64,000 nt of DNA from Clostridium sp. CS001 (GCF_020443565.1 NZ_JAIZZN010000018.1:1-64000), one strand, 5' to 3'. Positions 45,170 through 54,159 are shown, counted from the first letter of the stretch. Numbers and translations are program-made. The notes: a model not told the origin generated them from the sequence alone.

Positions 45170-46191
45170 ATAAGTTTATTGAAAACTTTGGATGGCCTCG
45201 TATCATTATTGCTTTATTTCTACTATTATTATTTATTGTAGCTCCTTTTTTCGGAGTAAGAGTAGATACATCAATAAGTGATGTTATTGGACGTTTCGGT
45301 ATGAGTTCTATTATGGTTCTTTCCATGGTACCAATGATTCAATCAGGATGTGGTCTGAATTTTGGTATTCCAGTTGGCCTCATCGCAGGAATGATGGGTG
45401 CAGTTGTAAGTCTTGAATTTAACCTTGTAGGCGCTCCAGGTATTATAGTAGCCTTTTTAGTAGGAATAACCTTTGCAGCAATTTTTGGTTTTCTTTACGG
45501 TGTACTTTTAAATCGTGTAAAAGGTGATGAAATGATTATAGCCACCTATGTAGGCTTCTCATTTGTCTTTTTAATGAATATAATGTGGCTTATTCTTCCC
45601 TTTAAAAATCCAGCAAGTGTTCAAGGGTTCAAGGGTGAGGGCTTACGTACAACCATTAGTCTTCAAGACTATTGGGCTCATCAGCTTAGTGGTTTTCTTA
45701 AAATTAAAATTACAAGCCACCTAATTATACCAACAGGAATGATTTTGTTCTTTGCTCTTATTGCATTACTAGTATGGGCATTTTTCAAAACTAAGACTGG
45801 TACTGCAATGACTGCAGTAGGTTCTAATCCTGATTATGCAAGAGCTTCAGGAATTAGCATTGATAAAATGAGAATTATTTCTGTAATGTTATCCACAATG
45901 ATAGCAGCAGTGGGTATGGTTGTCTATCAGCAAAGTTTTGGTTTTGTTCAAATGTTTAATGCTCCATTATCATTTGTATTTCCATCCGTTGCAGCTATCC
46001 TTCTAGGTGGCGCATCTGTTAACAAAGCATCAATTACAAATGTAATTATTGGAACATTTTTGTTTCAAGGTATTTTAACAATGACGCCGTCAGTTATAAA
46101 CAGTGCGATAAACATTGACATATCTGAAACCCTCCGAGGAATAGTTTCTAACGGAATGATTGTATATGCTCTGACGCGGAAAGCGAGGTAG
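45157..46191 (+). CDS. ABC transporter permease 1, branched-chain/ribose type
   Basis: The 344-residue protein has about nine hydrophobic segments and belongs to the BPD_transp_2 group (RbsC, LivH, NupP). Recognisable parts are QSGCGLNFGIPVGLIAGMMG and the cytoplasmic coupling loop AVGSNPDYARASGISIDKMR, followed by LLGGASVNKASITNVIIGTFLF in two parts (LLGGASVNKAS, ITNVIIGTFLF). It should form one half of the membrane channel. It starts inside the end of the ATPase gene with AAGAAGGTG as ribosome site. Confidence 0.9.
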   Translation: MAAINKFIENFGWPRIIIALFLLLLFIVAPFFGVRVDTSISDVIGRFGMSSIMVLSMVPMIQSGCGLNFGIPVGLIAGMMGAVVSLEFNLVGAPGIIVAFLVGITFAAIFGFLYGVLLNRVKGDEMIIATYVGFSFVFLMNIMWLILPFKNPASVQGFKGEGLRTTISLQDYWAHQLSGFLKIKITSHLIIPTGMILFFALIALLVWAFFKTKTGTAMTAVGSNPDYARASGISIDKMRIISVMLSTMIAAVGMVVYQQSFGFVQMFNAPLSFVFPSVAAILLGGASVNKASITNVIIGTFLFQGILTMTPSVINSAINIDISETLRGIVSNGMIVYALTRKAR

Positions 46192-46199
46192 AACGGAAT

Positions 46200-47321
46200 A
46201 TGAAGATTATGAAATTTGATAAGAGAAAAATGGGACCACTGCTTACTGGTAGTGTTGTGCCACTAATGTTTTTAATCATAAGTATAATAGCTATACCTAT
46301 TTCTCAGTTCTCTGGAGGGTACTTAATTGATCAAATTATAACCCGTTTAGTAAGGAACTCTTTCTTAGTATTAGCACTACTGCTACCTATTATGGCAGGT
46401 ATGGGTATAAACTTTGGAATGATTTTAGGTGCTTTAGCCGGCCAAGTAGGACTTATATTTATTACTGATTGGGGTATTACAGGGGCGCCTGGGCTTTTGA
46501 TGGCTGCGCTTGTAGCAACGCCTATCGCTATAGGACTAGGATACTTTGCTGGTTTAGTATTAAATAGAGCTAAAGGTCGCGAGATGATTACCTCTATGAT
46601 ACTAGGTTTTTTTATTGCTGGTATATACCAGTTCTTCCTATTATACCTTTGTGGTTCTATAATTCCATTTAAGACTGCTGGGCTTATTCTTTCTAAAGGA
46701 TATGGCGTACGTAATGGAATAAACTTAAAGGTAGCAAAGGGATTTGATAATTTATTCTTACTAAAATTTGGAGATATTAGTATTCCAGTAGGAACGTTTA
46801 TGATTGTTGGATTGATTTGTATCTTTACGGTTTGGTTTAGAAAAACAAAGCTTGGTCAAGATATGAGAGCTGTAGGACTTGACATGAAGGTTTCTGATAC
46901 TGCAGGTATTGCAGTTGAAAAGACACGTATTCAATCCATTATTATTTCAACAGTGCTTGCTTGTTATGGACAAATAATTTATCTGCAAAATATAGGAACC
47001 TTGAATACTTATAATGGAGCAGATCAAGCAGCTCTTTTCGCAGCTGCATCCCTTTTAGTTGGAGGTGCAACAGTGGCAAAAGCTAGTATTCCTAATGCCC
47101 TTGTTGGTACTGCACTATTTCATTTAATGTTTATAGTAATGCCAATGGCAGGTAAATATATTACTGGATCAGCTATGATTGGGGAATACTTACGTATGTT
47201 TGTATCCTATGGTGTTATTACCCTGGCCCTAGTACTCCACTCGTGGAAGAGGCAAAAGGACAAGGATATGGAGCGGCTTAGATTTAGGTTAGACGTAGTA
47301 AAACCAGCTGAAAAACTATAA
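46200..47321 (+). CDS. ABC transporter permease 2, branched-chain/ribose type
   Basis: The 373-residue protein is the partner of permease 1, with about nine helices, MAGMGINFGMILGALAG, AVGLDMKVSDTAGIAVEKTR as coupling loop and LLVGGATVAKASIPNALVG. A heterodimeric channel is expected, as in nucleoside ABC importers. The first codons MKIMKF allow an alternative ATG at 46209. It lies eight bases after permease 1 and is followed by a strong terminator, which closes the four-gene operon. Confidence 0.9.
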   Translation: MKIMKFDKRKMGPLLTGSVVPLMFLIISIIAIPISQFSGGYLIDQIITRLVRNSFLVLALLLPIMAGMGINFGMILGALAGQVGLIFITDWGITGAPGLLMAALVATPIAIGLGYFAGLVLNRAKGREMITSMILGFFIAGIYQFFLLYLCGSIIPFKTAGLILSKGYGVRNGINLKVAKGFDNLFLLKFGDISIPVGTFMIVGLICIFTVWFRKTKLGQDMRAVGLDMKVSDTAGIAVEKTRIQSIIISTVLACYGQIIYLQNIGTLNTYNGADQAALFAAASLLVGGATVAKASIPNALVGTALFHLMFIVMPMAGKYITGSAMIGEYLRMFVSYGVITLALVLHSWKRQKDKDMERLRFRLDVVKPAEKL

Positions 47322-47333
47322 ATGTAAAAATTT

Positions 47334-47368
47334 GCACCCGGGGGTCACAATGACCACTGGGTGCTTTT
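47334..47368 (+). terminator. Terminator at the end of the DUF3798 ABC operon
   Basis: GCACCC/GGGTGC and inner GGGTCA/TGACC pair with a small bulge, followed by TTTT. It lies between convergent operons. Confidence 0.82.
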
Positions 47369-47418
47369 GAGTACTTTTAATAGATCTAAAATTGTACTGG
47401 TTTTTTAGACTAGGGACA

Positions 47419-47964
47419 TTACCACTGTCTCGGTTTACAAACTATTTCTTTAATTTTAGTTTCAAGTATATTAGCACTATGAGCAGGTCTAATTATTACA
47501 GAAGTATCAGCTCCACGACCACTGCCAGCTATTGCTATAATATCCTCTCCATATGGTATTAGCCCACCATCAAGTGCCATTGTAGAAATTTCTACGCAAA
47601 CCTTAACGCCTTGTCCAAACATTTTTAAGGATTGAGCCATAACTTCAATTGGAGATATTCCACCAAATTTACTGGAAAGACTTCTTTCTGCTCCCGAAAG
47701 TGCATGGCTTGATGTATAAACCTTAAATCCGTAGCTTTCTAATTTTGTTCTTGTTTCAGGAGGCATTTCTTGGGCGCCTGCTTCCCTAAATCCGTTTGCA
47801 TGAGTAATTACAACTACCTGTGCCCCACAATTCTTTAAAAATTCTGCAGTTACACCTTCGTTAGAGGCTACTACTATATAATTAATACCATTTTGTGTTG
47901 CAGCTTTAATAGCAAGTTCTACTGAAATCTCTGTATTAATCCTTCCTGACTTTTCAAAATACAT
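47419..47964 (-). CDS. Pyruvate kinase C-terminal-domain-like protein
   Basis: The 181-residue protein resembles the alpha/beta C-terminal domain of pyruvate kinase as a stand-alone unit, without the catalytic barrel. Parts such as NTEISVELAIKAATQNGINYIVVASNEG, in shorter pieces NTEISVELAIKAA and YIVVASNEG, and the end IIRPAHSAN fit. Its function is unknown; the domain binds effectors in the full enzyme. GGAGTGGTAAA precedes the ATG. It is the second gene of a pair with a nitroreductase, 12 bases apart. Confidence 0.8.
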   Translation of the reverse strand: MYFEKSGRINTEISVELAIKAATQNGINYIVVASNEGVTAEFLKNCGAQVVVITHANGFREAGAQEMPPETRTKLESYGFKVYTSSHALSGAERSLSSKFGGISPIEVMAQSLKMFGQGVKVCVEISTMALDGGLIPYGEDIIAIAGSGRGADTSVIIRPAHSANILETKIKEIVCKPRQW

Positions 47965-47976
47965 TTTACCACTCCT

Positions 47977-48756
47977 TTATACTTTTTTGCCGTTCCACAC
48001 TTTTAAAACTTCTTTAATTGAACGTGTCATTTCAAGAGAAAAGTCTGCTCCTGTTTTAAAGGCATAATGCATTTGAGCATAATTTTCTGCATTATACTTA
48101 TTACCAGCTATAGGGCGTTCATTTAATGTTTTGTACATATCTTGAATTTCTTCTGTGGATAACATCTTATATTCTTCATCAAAAATTATATATTCCTGTG
48201 CAAATCGTTCTCTTGGTTTAAGGTTATAATCCTCAGGGTAATGACCAAGACATAACATTGCTATTGGGAATGCAAATTCAGGAAGCTTTAAAAGATCCTT
48301 GTGGAACTCATATTTTTCCATTATATCTCCAATGTAACAAGAACCAATACCTAAAGATTCTGCGGCTATAACTGCATTTTGTGCAGCTATCAAAGCATCT
48401 TCTATGGATAGGAAAAGGCTTGCCTCTGTAGGAGCTAAAAATTCTAAATTATTTTTATCGCAATATTCCTTTACTCCATTTATTTTATAGTATTCAAACC
48501 ATTTTTGATAATCTGCTATAAAAATTAAGGATATTGGTGCTTTTGCGATAAAGGGCTGATTGTCACAGCTTTTACTAAGTATGTCTTTCTTTTGCTGATC
48601 ACGAACTACGATTATAGAGTAAGGCATCATATTTCCAGCAGTAGGTGCTCTCATTGCACCATTTAAAATACATTGTAAGTCCTCGTTGCTTATTGATTTA
48701 TCAGCATATTTTCTTAAAGAGGTCCTATCATCTAATAGCTTTAGAGTTTCATTCAT
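47977..48756 (-). CDS. Nitroreductase-family flavoprotein
   Basis: The 259-residue protein should bind FMN and reduce nitro or quinone compounds with NAD(P)H in the cytosol. The N-terminal DDRTSLRKYADKSIS (R-S-x-R-x-Y pattern), MRAPTAGNMMPYSIIVVRD and the later AAESLGIGSCYIGD with LCLGHYPED are family hallmarks. A reading from a GTG at 48771 is possible, but its AGG codon is itself the ribosome site for the ATG at 48756. The pyruvate-kinase-C-like gene follows. The physiological substrate is unknown. Confidence 0.9.
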   Translation of the reverse strand: MNETLKLLDDRTSLRKYADKSISNEDLQCILNGAMRAPTAGNMMPYSIIVVRDQQKKDILSKSCDNQPFIAKAPISLIFIADYQKWFEYYKINGVKEYCDKNNLEFLAPTEASLFLSIEDALIAAQNAVIAAESLGIGSCYIGDIMEKYEFHKDLLKLPEFAFPIAMLCLGHYPEDYNLKPRERFAQEYIIFDEEYKMLSTEEIQDMYKTLNERPIAGNKYNAENYAQMHYAFKTGADFSLEMTRSIKEVLKVWNGKKV

Positions 48757-48888
48757 AAAAAATAACCTCACTTTATTTAGTATTTTATTTAATTTAATCT
48801 AGTAATAGTATAACATTTTAGGTTATATATTAACATAGAGATTTCTTATGTAGAATATTTCTGATGCAAAAATACCAGTTATTAAGTA

Positions 48889-49152
48889 CTAGATTTTAAA
48901 TAACATCCACTTACAAGTCTGTAGTTCATATTTAATTTCAAACAACCTTTGAATATTATCAATTAAACTTTGACACTTGAATACTAGCATGTAGTTACCT
49001 GCAAGTTTTTCAGTTTCCTTGGTAATAACTTTATCTATTTTTACTACTTTAGTTGTTTGATCTTCATTTTGAATCCTAAACCTAAGGGGTCTTATATCTC
49101 CCTTATCATCAGTGTAGGAAACTACTTCTATTGATTTTGCTACAATTTTCAT
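48889..49152 (-). CDS. Small conserved DinB-linked protein
   Basis: This 87-residue protein has no domain I can name. It is mostly charged, with a C-terminal part FKCQSLIDNIQRLFEIKYEL then CKWMLFKI. The gene begins 29 bases after dinB in the same direction, with GGGGGGATAT as ribosome site, so it is probably made with DNA polymerase IV from the SOS-controlled promoter. I recall similar small genes behind dinB in other clostridia, which suggests an accessory role in polymerase function; this was not checked. Confidence 0.75.
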   Translation of the reverse strand: MKIVAKSIEVVSYTDDKGDIRPLRFRIQNEDQTTKVVKIDKVITKETEKLAGNYMLVFKCQSLIDNIQRLFEIKYELQTCKWMLFKI

Positions 49153-49180
49153 TATTATATCCCCCCAATTCTTATATGAT

Positions 49181-50431
49181 TTATAAATTAGAACTCATTA
49201 AAGGATAGTCTTCCTCACCTATGCCACCACACATAGCGCTTATGCCTGAATGAAGAAAACAAGATCTACTAATAGCTTTATGTCCAAACTTTAGTCTAAT
49301 TTCATCAACTGCTTTATTAAGCTTCATATCTTTTTCATAATCAAAGGTATCTAGGTAAGAATTTTGATAAAAATCATTACCGCAAAAATCAGTAATATGA
49401 ACACCAAGGTGCCTCACTGGATTTCCTTTCCATACATTATCAAAAAGGTAGCAAACTATCTCATAGATTTTTCTAGTAGAATCTGTAGCTACTATTAGCT
49501 TCTTTTGACGTGAATAAGAAATTAAATCACTTCCTCTTATGCTTACAGAAATTACAGTGCAGCAGTTCTGTGAATCTCTTAGTCGCATAGACACTGTTTC
49601 ACACAAGGATAACAATACCTTATGTGCGGTATCTTTATCCTCAACATCAAAAGCTATGGTTGTAGAATTTCCTATTCCCTTAACCTCCATGTAGTTACTC
49701 TTTCTTACCTCTGAGCTATCTATTCCATTGGCGTAATTATAAATTACCAGACCATGACTTTTAAACTTATTTTTTAAGATTTTCAAATCATAATTTGCTA
49801 GGTCGCCAATAGTATTGATATTTAGATTGTGCAGTTTTGGGGCGGTAGCTCTACCTACCATAAACAAATCCTCCACAGGTAACTTCCACATCTTTTGTTT
49901 TATTTCATGAGGAAATAGTGTATGAATCATATTTGGCTTTTTAAAATCAGAAGCTACCTTGGCCAGAAGTTTGTTAGTGGATATGCCTATGTTAACGGTA
50001 AAACCAAGTTCAGTCTTTATTCTTTGACTTATGGTTTCAGCAAGAACCATATAGTCTGGATATAAATGCTCCATGTTAGAAAAGTTTAGAAAACTTTCGT
50101 CTACGCTAAACCTTTGGATTTGTGGGGTATATTCTATTAATATTTGATACATAGCATTACTGCACTTTATATATAACCAATATCTTGGGGGCACTATTAT
50201 AAGTCCAGGGCATTTCTGACGTGCATTATGAAGAGTTTCTCCCGTTTGTATATTGAATTTCTTTGCAGGAATTGATTTGGTTAAAACTATTCCATGTCTA
50301 CTTTCTTCATCTCCACCTACTACAGAAGGGATCAATCTAAGATCCAATTCTTCTCCATGTTGAAGCCTATAAGCTGCCTCCCAACTGAGATAGGCACTGT
50401 TAACATCAATATGAAAGATTAGATTACCCAT
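49181..50431 (-). CDS. dinB: DNA polymerase IV (Y-family translesion polymerase)
   Basis: The 416-residue protein copies damaged DNA. Y-family motifs are present: FHIDVNSAYLSWEA with the first metal-binding Asp, GIVLTKS, VDESFLNF with the catalytic Asp-Glu pair (about 105-112), NIGISTNKLLAKVASDFKKPN and a helix-hairpin-helix GRATAPKLHNLNINTIGDLA. A C-terminal little-finger domain (about 235-360) follows. A typical C-terminal beta-clamp motif was not identified with certainty. The start at 50431 is chosen because AGAGG lies eight bases upstream, although GTG and ATG codons at 50440 and 50437 are in frame. A LexA box lies about 40 bases upstream. Confidence 0.94.
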   Translation of the reverse strand: MGNLIFHIDVNSAYLSWEAAYRLQHGEELDLRLIPSVVGGDEESRHGIVLTKSIPAKKFNIQTGETLHNARQKCPGLIIVPPRYWLYIKCSNAMYQILIEYTPQIQRFSVDESFLNFSNMEHLYPDYMVLAETISQRIKTELGFTVNIGISTNKLLAKVASDFKKPNMIHTLFPHEIKQKMWKLPVEDLFMVGRATAPKLHNLNINTIGDLANYDLKILKNKFKSHGLVIYNYANGIDSSEVRKSNYMEVKGIGNSTTIAFDVEDKDTAHKVLLSLCETVSMRLRDSQNCCTVISVSIRGSDLISYSRQKKLIVATDSTRKIYEIVCYLFDNVWKGNPVRHLGVHITDFCGNDFYQNSYLDTFDYEKDMKLNKAVDEIRLKFGHKAISRSCFLHSGISAMCGGIGEEDYPLMSSNL

Positions 50432-50469
50432 CACCATCACCTCTTTCCGGTAATTTTACATTCAAGCTA

Positions 50470-50483
50470 GGAACATTTGTTCG
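50470..50483. promoter_or_regulatory. lexA box: LexA/SOS box upstream of dinB
   Basis: GGAACATTTGTTCG contains GAAC-N4-GTTC, the Firmicutes SOS operator core. On the minus strand a TATAAT-like -10 region lies just before it, so LexA would block dinB until DNA damage. Confidence 0.82.
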
Positions 50484-50560
50484 TATATATTATTATATAC
50501 TACTTTATCATATTTTATAAGTGGTTTTTAAATATTTTTTCCGACAAATATATCATTATA

Positions 50561-50581
50561 ATAACACATGCGATGTGTTAT
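50561..50581. promoter_or_regulatory. Palindrome overlapping the promoter of the HD gene
   Basis: ATAACACAT and ATGTGTTAT are exact inverted repeats around GCG. TATAAT (50579-50584) overlaps the right arm, so a repressor site for the HD-MocR transcript is plausible. The cognate regulator is unknown. Confidence 0.4.
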
Positions 50582-50676
50582 AATTTCCCCATAGAGTAAA
50601 GCAACATTGATAGGACATAGAACTGTGACTTATGGTAAAAATAATAAGATTAACTAAAAGAAAGAAGGTTTTATTT

Positions 50677-51255
50677 ATGGAAAAGACAACACCTAAAAGA
50701 GAGCAGGCTTTTGAACTACTAAAAAGATACAATAAGAGTGATAGTCTGATAAAGCATGCATTATCTGTTGAGGCAGTTATGAGGCATTTTGCAGAGATAA
50801 ACAATGAAGAATTAGAAAAATGGAGCATAGTTGGACTTCTTCATGATGTAGATTATGAGATGTATCCCAAAGAACATTGCGTTAAGGTAAGGGAGATATT
50901 AGAGGCAGAGGGATATCCTGAGGAGTACATACATGCAGTGCAGAGCCATGGATGGGGTCTTTGTATAGATATAGAACCAATACATAAGATGGAAAACATT
51001 TTGTTTACAATAGACGAACTTACAGGTCTTATTACAACAACGGTACTTGTGAGACCAAGTAAAAGTATTCTAGATTTAGAAGTAAAGTCAGTTAAAAAGA
51101 AATGGAATCAGAAGGGTTTTGCAGCAGGGGTAGATAGAGATGTTATTCTTTCAGGAGCAAAAAGAATGAATATGGATATTAATGATATAATTGCTGAAAC
51201 TATAAAAGGGATGCAAAGTGTTGCTGAAGAAATAGGATTAAAGGGAGAACTATAA
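50677..51255 (+). CDS. HD-domain phosphohydrolase-like protein
   Basis: The 192-residue protein has an HD-type metal site: H in LIKHALSVEAVMR, then the HD pair in VGLLHDVDYEMYP (about 66-78) and a further His in HGWG (about 102). Members hydrolyse phosphate esters, often nucleotides; this subgroup (single HD, ITTTVLVRPSKS region) is common in clostridia but has no proven substrate. GAAGG about 12 bases upstream supports the ATG at 50677 over an earlier one. The MocR-type regulator follows after 12 bases. Confidence 0.85.
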   Translation: MEKTTPKREQAFELLKRYNKSDSLIKHALSVEAVMRHFAEINNEELEKWSIVGLLHDVDYEMYPKEHCVKVREILEAEGYPEEYIHAVQSHGWGLCIDIEPIHKMENILFTIDELTGLITTTVLVRPSKSILDLEVKSVKKKWNQKGFAAGVDRDVILSGAKRMNMDINDIIAETIKGMQSVAEEIGLKGEL

Positions 51256-51267
51256 GAGGGGTTTTTT

Positions 51268-52725
51268 ATGTTAGATATAGATTGGAAGATAGATAAATCT
51301 TCTTCAAAACCATTATACAAACAAATTGTAGAATATTTCAAAACAAAGATAAATAGTGGTGATTGGCCAGTTGGTCTTATAATTCCACCTCAAAGAAAAC
51401 TTGCAGACATGCTTTGCGTTAATAGGAGCACCATTGTTACAGCTTTAGATGAATTAAAAGCTGAAGGCATATTGGAAGGCAATGGGAAAGCAGGAACAAG
51501 AATAGTTGATAATACCCTAGTAGCTATAGCAAAACTTCAACCTAAATGGCAGTCTTATATAGAAGAAGGAATCCACATACCCAATTTAAATACTATTAAG
51601 CAAATAAACAAGTTAGATTTTGATAAAAATATAATAAGGCTAAGTTCTGGAGAAGCATCTCCTGATTTATTACCAGGGGATACTATGTCAACTATTTTAA
51701 AAGAAGTATCAAAGGATATACCAAATTTGGGCTATGAAGAGCCAAAGGGGATGCTATATCTAAGAGAGCAAGTAAGCAAGTATTTAAAAAAATATGGAAT
51801 AGAAGCATCACCAAATTCGATTTTAATTGTTTCAGGGGCCTTGCAAGCAGTACAACTAGTAACAATGGGACTTATGCAGCCTGGGGCCACTGTTTTCTTG
51901 GAAAAACCATCATATTTGTATTCCCTTCAAATGTTTCAATCTATGGGAATGCGAAGAAGTGGATTGCCCATGGATAAGGAAGGAATACGTGCAGATTTGA
52001 TTTCCAAAGACAAAAGGAAACACGGCTTATCAATTCTGTATACAATACCTAGTTTTCAAAACCCAACAGGCATAGTAATGTCTGAAGCTAGAAGGCGTCA
52101 GTTAATTGAAGTGTGCCAAAAGGAAAAGCTCCCCATTATTGAAGATGATGTATATAGAGAGCTATGGCTTGATGCTCCAACACCAAATCCAATAAAAAGC
52201 CTTGATAAAACTGGCTTAGTGCTTTATGTAGGTAGCGTTTCTAAAACCTTAAGTCCAGGGCTTAGAATTGGATGGATCGTTGGACCAGAACCAGTAATTG
52301 AAAGGCTAAGTGATATAAAGATGCAAACAGATTATGGATCAAGCTCACTATCACAGTTAGCTGTAGCAAAATGGTTTGAAACTGGTCTTTACGCGGAAAA
52401 CTTAGAATATTTAAGGAAACAATTATACAAAAGAAGAGAAGTTACCATTTACGCACTGCAAAAATATTTTGGTGATATTGCTAGCTTTGACATACCTTTA
52501 GGTGGATACTTTATGTGGCTAGAGATAAAATATCCAATAAATATGTATAAGCTATTTGAGGAGGCCTGCAAAATAGGTATTTTAATGTATCCAGGACACA
52601 TTTATGATACAAATCTTAATCAATACCTACGAATATCCTACTCCTATGCATGCATTCCAGATTTACAAAAGGGAATTTATGAGTTATCAAAACTTGTTAG
52701 AAAACTTATTTTAGAGAAAAGCTAA
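51268..52725 (+). CDS. MocR-type (GntR/aminotransferase) transcriptional regulator
   Basis: The 485-residue protein fuses an N-terminal GntR winged helix (about 10-80, with PLYKQIVEYFKTKI and RKLADMLCVNRSTIVTALDEL) to a fold-type I aminotransferase domain (about 115-480). The PLP lysine is in GSVSKTLSPGLRIGW, with YTIPSFQNPTG and EDDVYRE upstream. Such proteins sense PLP or an amino-acid adduct and control vitamin B6, GABA or amino-acid genes. The neighbouring racemase-like gene, also PLP-dependent, is a likely target. GAGGGG precedes the ATG. Confidence 0.92.
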   Translation: MLDIDWKIDKSSSKPLYKQIVEYFKTKINSGDWPVGLIIPPQRKLADMLCVNRSTIVTALDELKAEGILEGNGKAGTRIVDNTLVAIAKLQPKWQSYIEEGIHIPNLNTIKQINKLDFDKNIIRLSSGEASPDLLPGDTMSTILKEVSKDIPNLGYEEPKGMLYLREQVSKYLKKYGIEASPNSILIVSGALQAVQLVTMGLMQPGATVFLEKPSYLYSLQMFQSMGMRRSGLPMDKEGIRADLISKDKRKHGLSILYTIPSFQNPTGIVMSEARRRQLIEVCQKEKLPIIEDDVYRELWLDAPTPNPIKSLDKTGLVLYVGSVSKTLSPGLRIGWIVGPEPVIERLSDIKMQTDYGSSSLSQLAVAKWFETGLYAENLEYLRKQLYKRREVTIYALQKYFGDIASFDIPLGGYFMWLEIKYPINMYKLFEEACKIGILMYPGHIYDTNLNQYLRISYSYACIPDLQKGIYELSKLVRKLILEKS

Positions 52726-52754
52726 TCATGAGCAAAATATGGTTGGCTTTTTTG
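52717..52754 (+). terminator. Terminator after the MocR gene
   Basis: AAAAGCTAATC pairs with GGTTGGCTTTTTT using G-T pairs, with a 13-base loop. The stem includes the stop codon of the regulator gene. Confidence 0.7.
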
Positions 52755-52864
52755 CGTTTATGGTTGGTAAGCAAATGTTTTATATGGATGGAGATAAAAA
52801 GTGTTTTATCCTTTATGATAATAATTAGTAAGTATATTCTAAAGATATAGATTATTATAGGGGG

Positions 52865-53977
52865 ATGGATAGTATGCAAAATATTAATTCAGAGTTGAAA
52901 TACCCAGTACTTGAAATAAACTTAAAGAAGGTACAGGAAAATATAAAATCAATGGTTGATTTATGTAAATCACAGGGCATAAGCATTGCAGGGGTAGTTA
53001 AGGGATTTAATGGACTACCAGAGGTTGTGAAGCAGTTTGAGCAGGCAGGATGTAGCCATATAGCAAGTTCAAGAATGGATCAAATAATTAAGTTAAAAGA
53101 AAGTGGACTTGAAGCTCCTTTTATGATGATTAGAATTCCAATGTTTAGTGAAATAAAAGAATTGGTACAGTTTGTAGAGATTAGTCTAAACTCAGAGCTA
53201 GAAACATTAAATATGATCCAAAAGGAATGTGAATTGCAAGGAAAGAAACATAAGGTAATTTTAATGCTTGATCTTGGGGATTTGAGGGAAGGTATTATTG
53301 ATGAGGAAGAATTTATTAGTTTAGCAGAATATGTGGAAAGTCATCTTGAAAATGTTGAGTTGTATGGTGTGGGAACTAATTTAGGCTGTTATGGTTCGAT
53401 AATGCCAACGGAGGAGAATCTAGGAAGACTTTGTAGTATAGCTGAAATAATTGAAGGTAAAATAAACAGGAGACTAGAAATGATTTCTGGAGGAGCTACA
53501 AGTTCGTTACCTTTAGTAATAGATGGTAAAATACCTAAAAGAGTAAATAATTTAAGGATAGGAGAGGGTATACTATTAGCGGCAGATCTAGAGGATTTCT
53601 GGGGATATGATATGAAACACATGCATAAAGATAGTTTTGTGCTAAAAGCTCAAGTTGTGGAAATAAAAAATAAACCTACACATCCTATCGGGGAAATATT
53701 TATTGATGCTTTTGGAGGCAAACCAACCTATGAGGATTACGGAATACGTAAAAGAGCACTGCTTGCGGTGGGGAAACAGGATTTTGGATTACACGACAAG
53801 TTAATTCCACAAAGAGCTGGTGTGAAAATTGTTGGAAGTAGCTCTGATCATTTAATTATAGATATTGAAGATTGTGATACTTGCGTTAAATTAGGCGACA
53901 TTCTTGACTTTATAATGTACTATCCACCAATGATGTATCTAAGTGGATACTCAGCGGTGCCAAAGATTTTAATATAG
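52865..53977 (+). CDS. Ornithine/alanine racemase-family PLP enzyme
   Basis: The 370-residue protein has the alanine-racemase-like TIM barrel. The PLP lysine is in IAGVVKGFNGLPEVV (about residue 46), followed by SRMDQI, RIPMFSE, LMLDLGDLREGI, GTNLGCYGS, PTEENLGRL, SGGATSSLPL and LRIGEGILL. The pattern closely recalls clostridial ornithine racemase (Orr), which makes D-ornithine for the ornithine fermentation pathway; no other genes of that pathway are here. GGGGGATGGA precedes the first ATG, and a second ATG at 52874 is possible. The MocR regulator upstream may control it. Amino-acid specificity is inferred. Confidence 0.82.
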   Translation: MDSMQNINSELKYPVLEINLKKVQENIKSMVDLCKSQGISIAGVVKGFNGLPEVVKQFEQAGCSHIASSRMDQIIKLKESGLEAPFMMIRIPMFSEIKELVQFVEISLNSELETLNMIQKECELQGKKHKVILMLDLGDLREGIIDEEEFISLAEYVESHLENVELYGVGTNLGCYGSIMPTEENLGRLCSIAEIIEGKINRRLEMISGGATSSLPLVIDGKIPKRVNNLRIGEGILLAADLEDFWGYDMKHMHKDSFVLKAQVVEIKNKPTHPIGEIFIDAFGGKPTYEDYGIRKRALLAVGKQDFGLHDKLIPQRAGVKIVGSSSDHLIIDIEDCDTCVKLGDILDFIMYYPPMMYLSGYSAVPKILI

Positions 53978-54159
53978 GAATATTTAGAAAATAATAAGTA
54001 GGCAGAGAAACTTTATGGGTTTAAACTGGCAAGAGCCCTAGAAGTACAGTGTTATATTTTAGTTGTAAACATTTACTGTATAGGATATAATTTATTTAAT
54101 ATAAAAAACTATATACTATATAGGGCTCAGTAGGTAAAAAACATGTAAAGGAGAAAAAG

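Noticed and set aside
49950-50005. GTTAACGGTAA inside dinB as a further copy of the uronate operator
   Set aside because: Only one half matches, the palindrome is not kept, and it lies deep inside a coding sequence.
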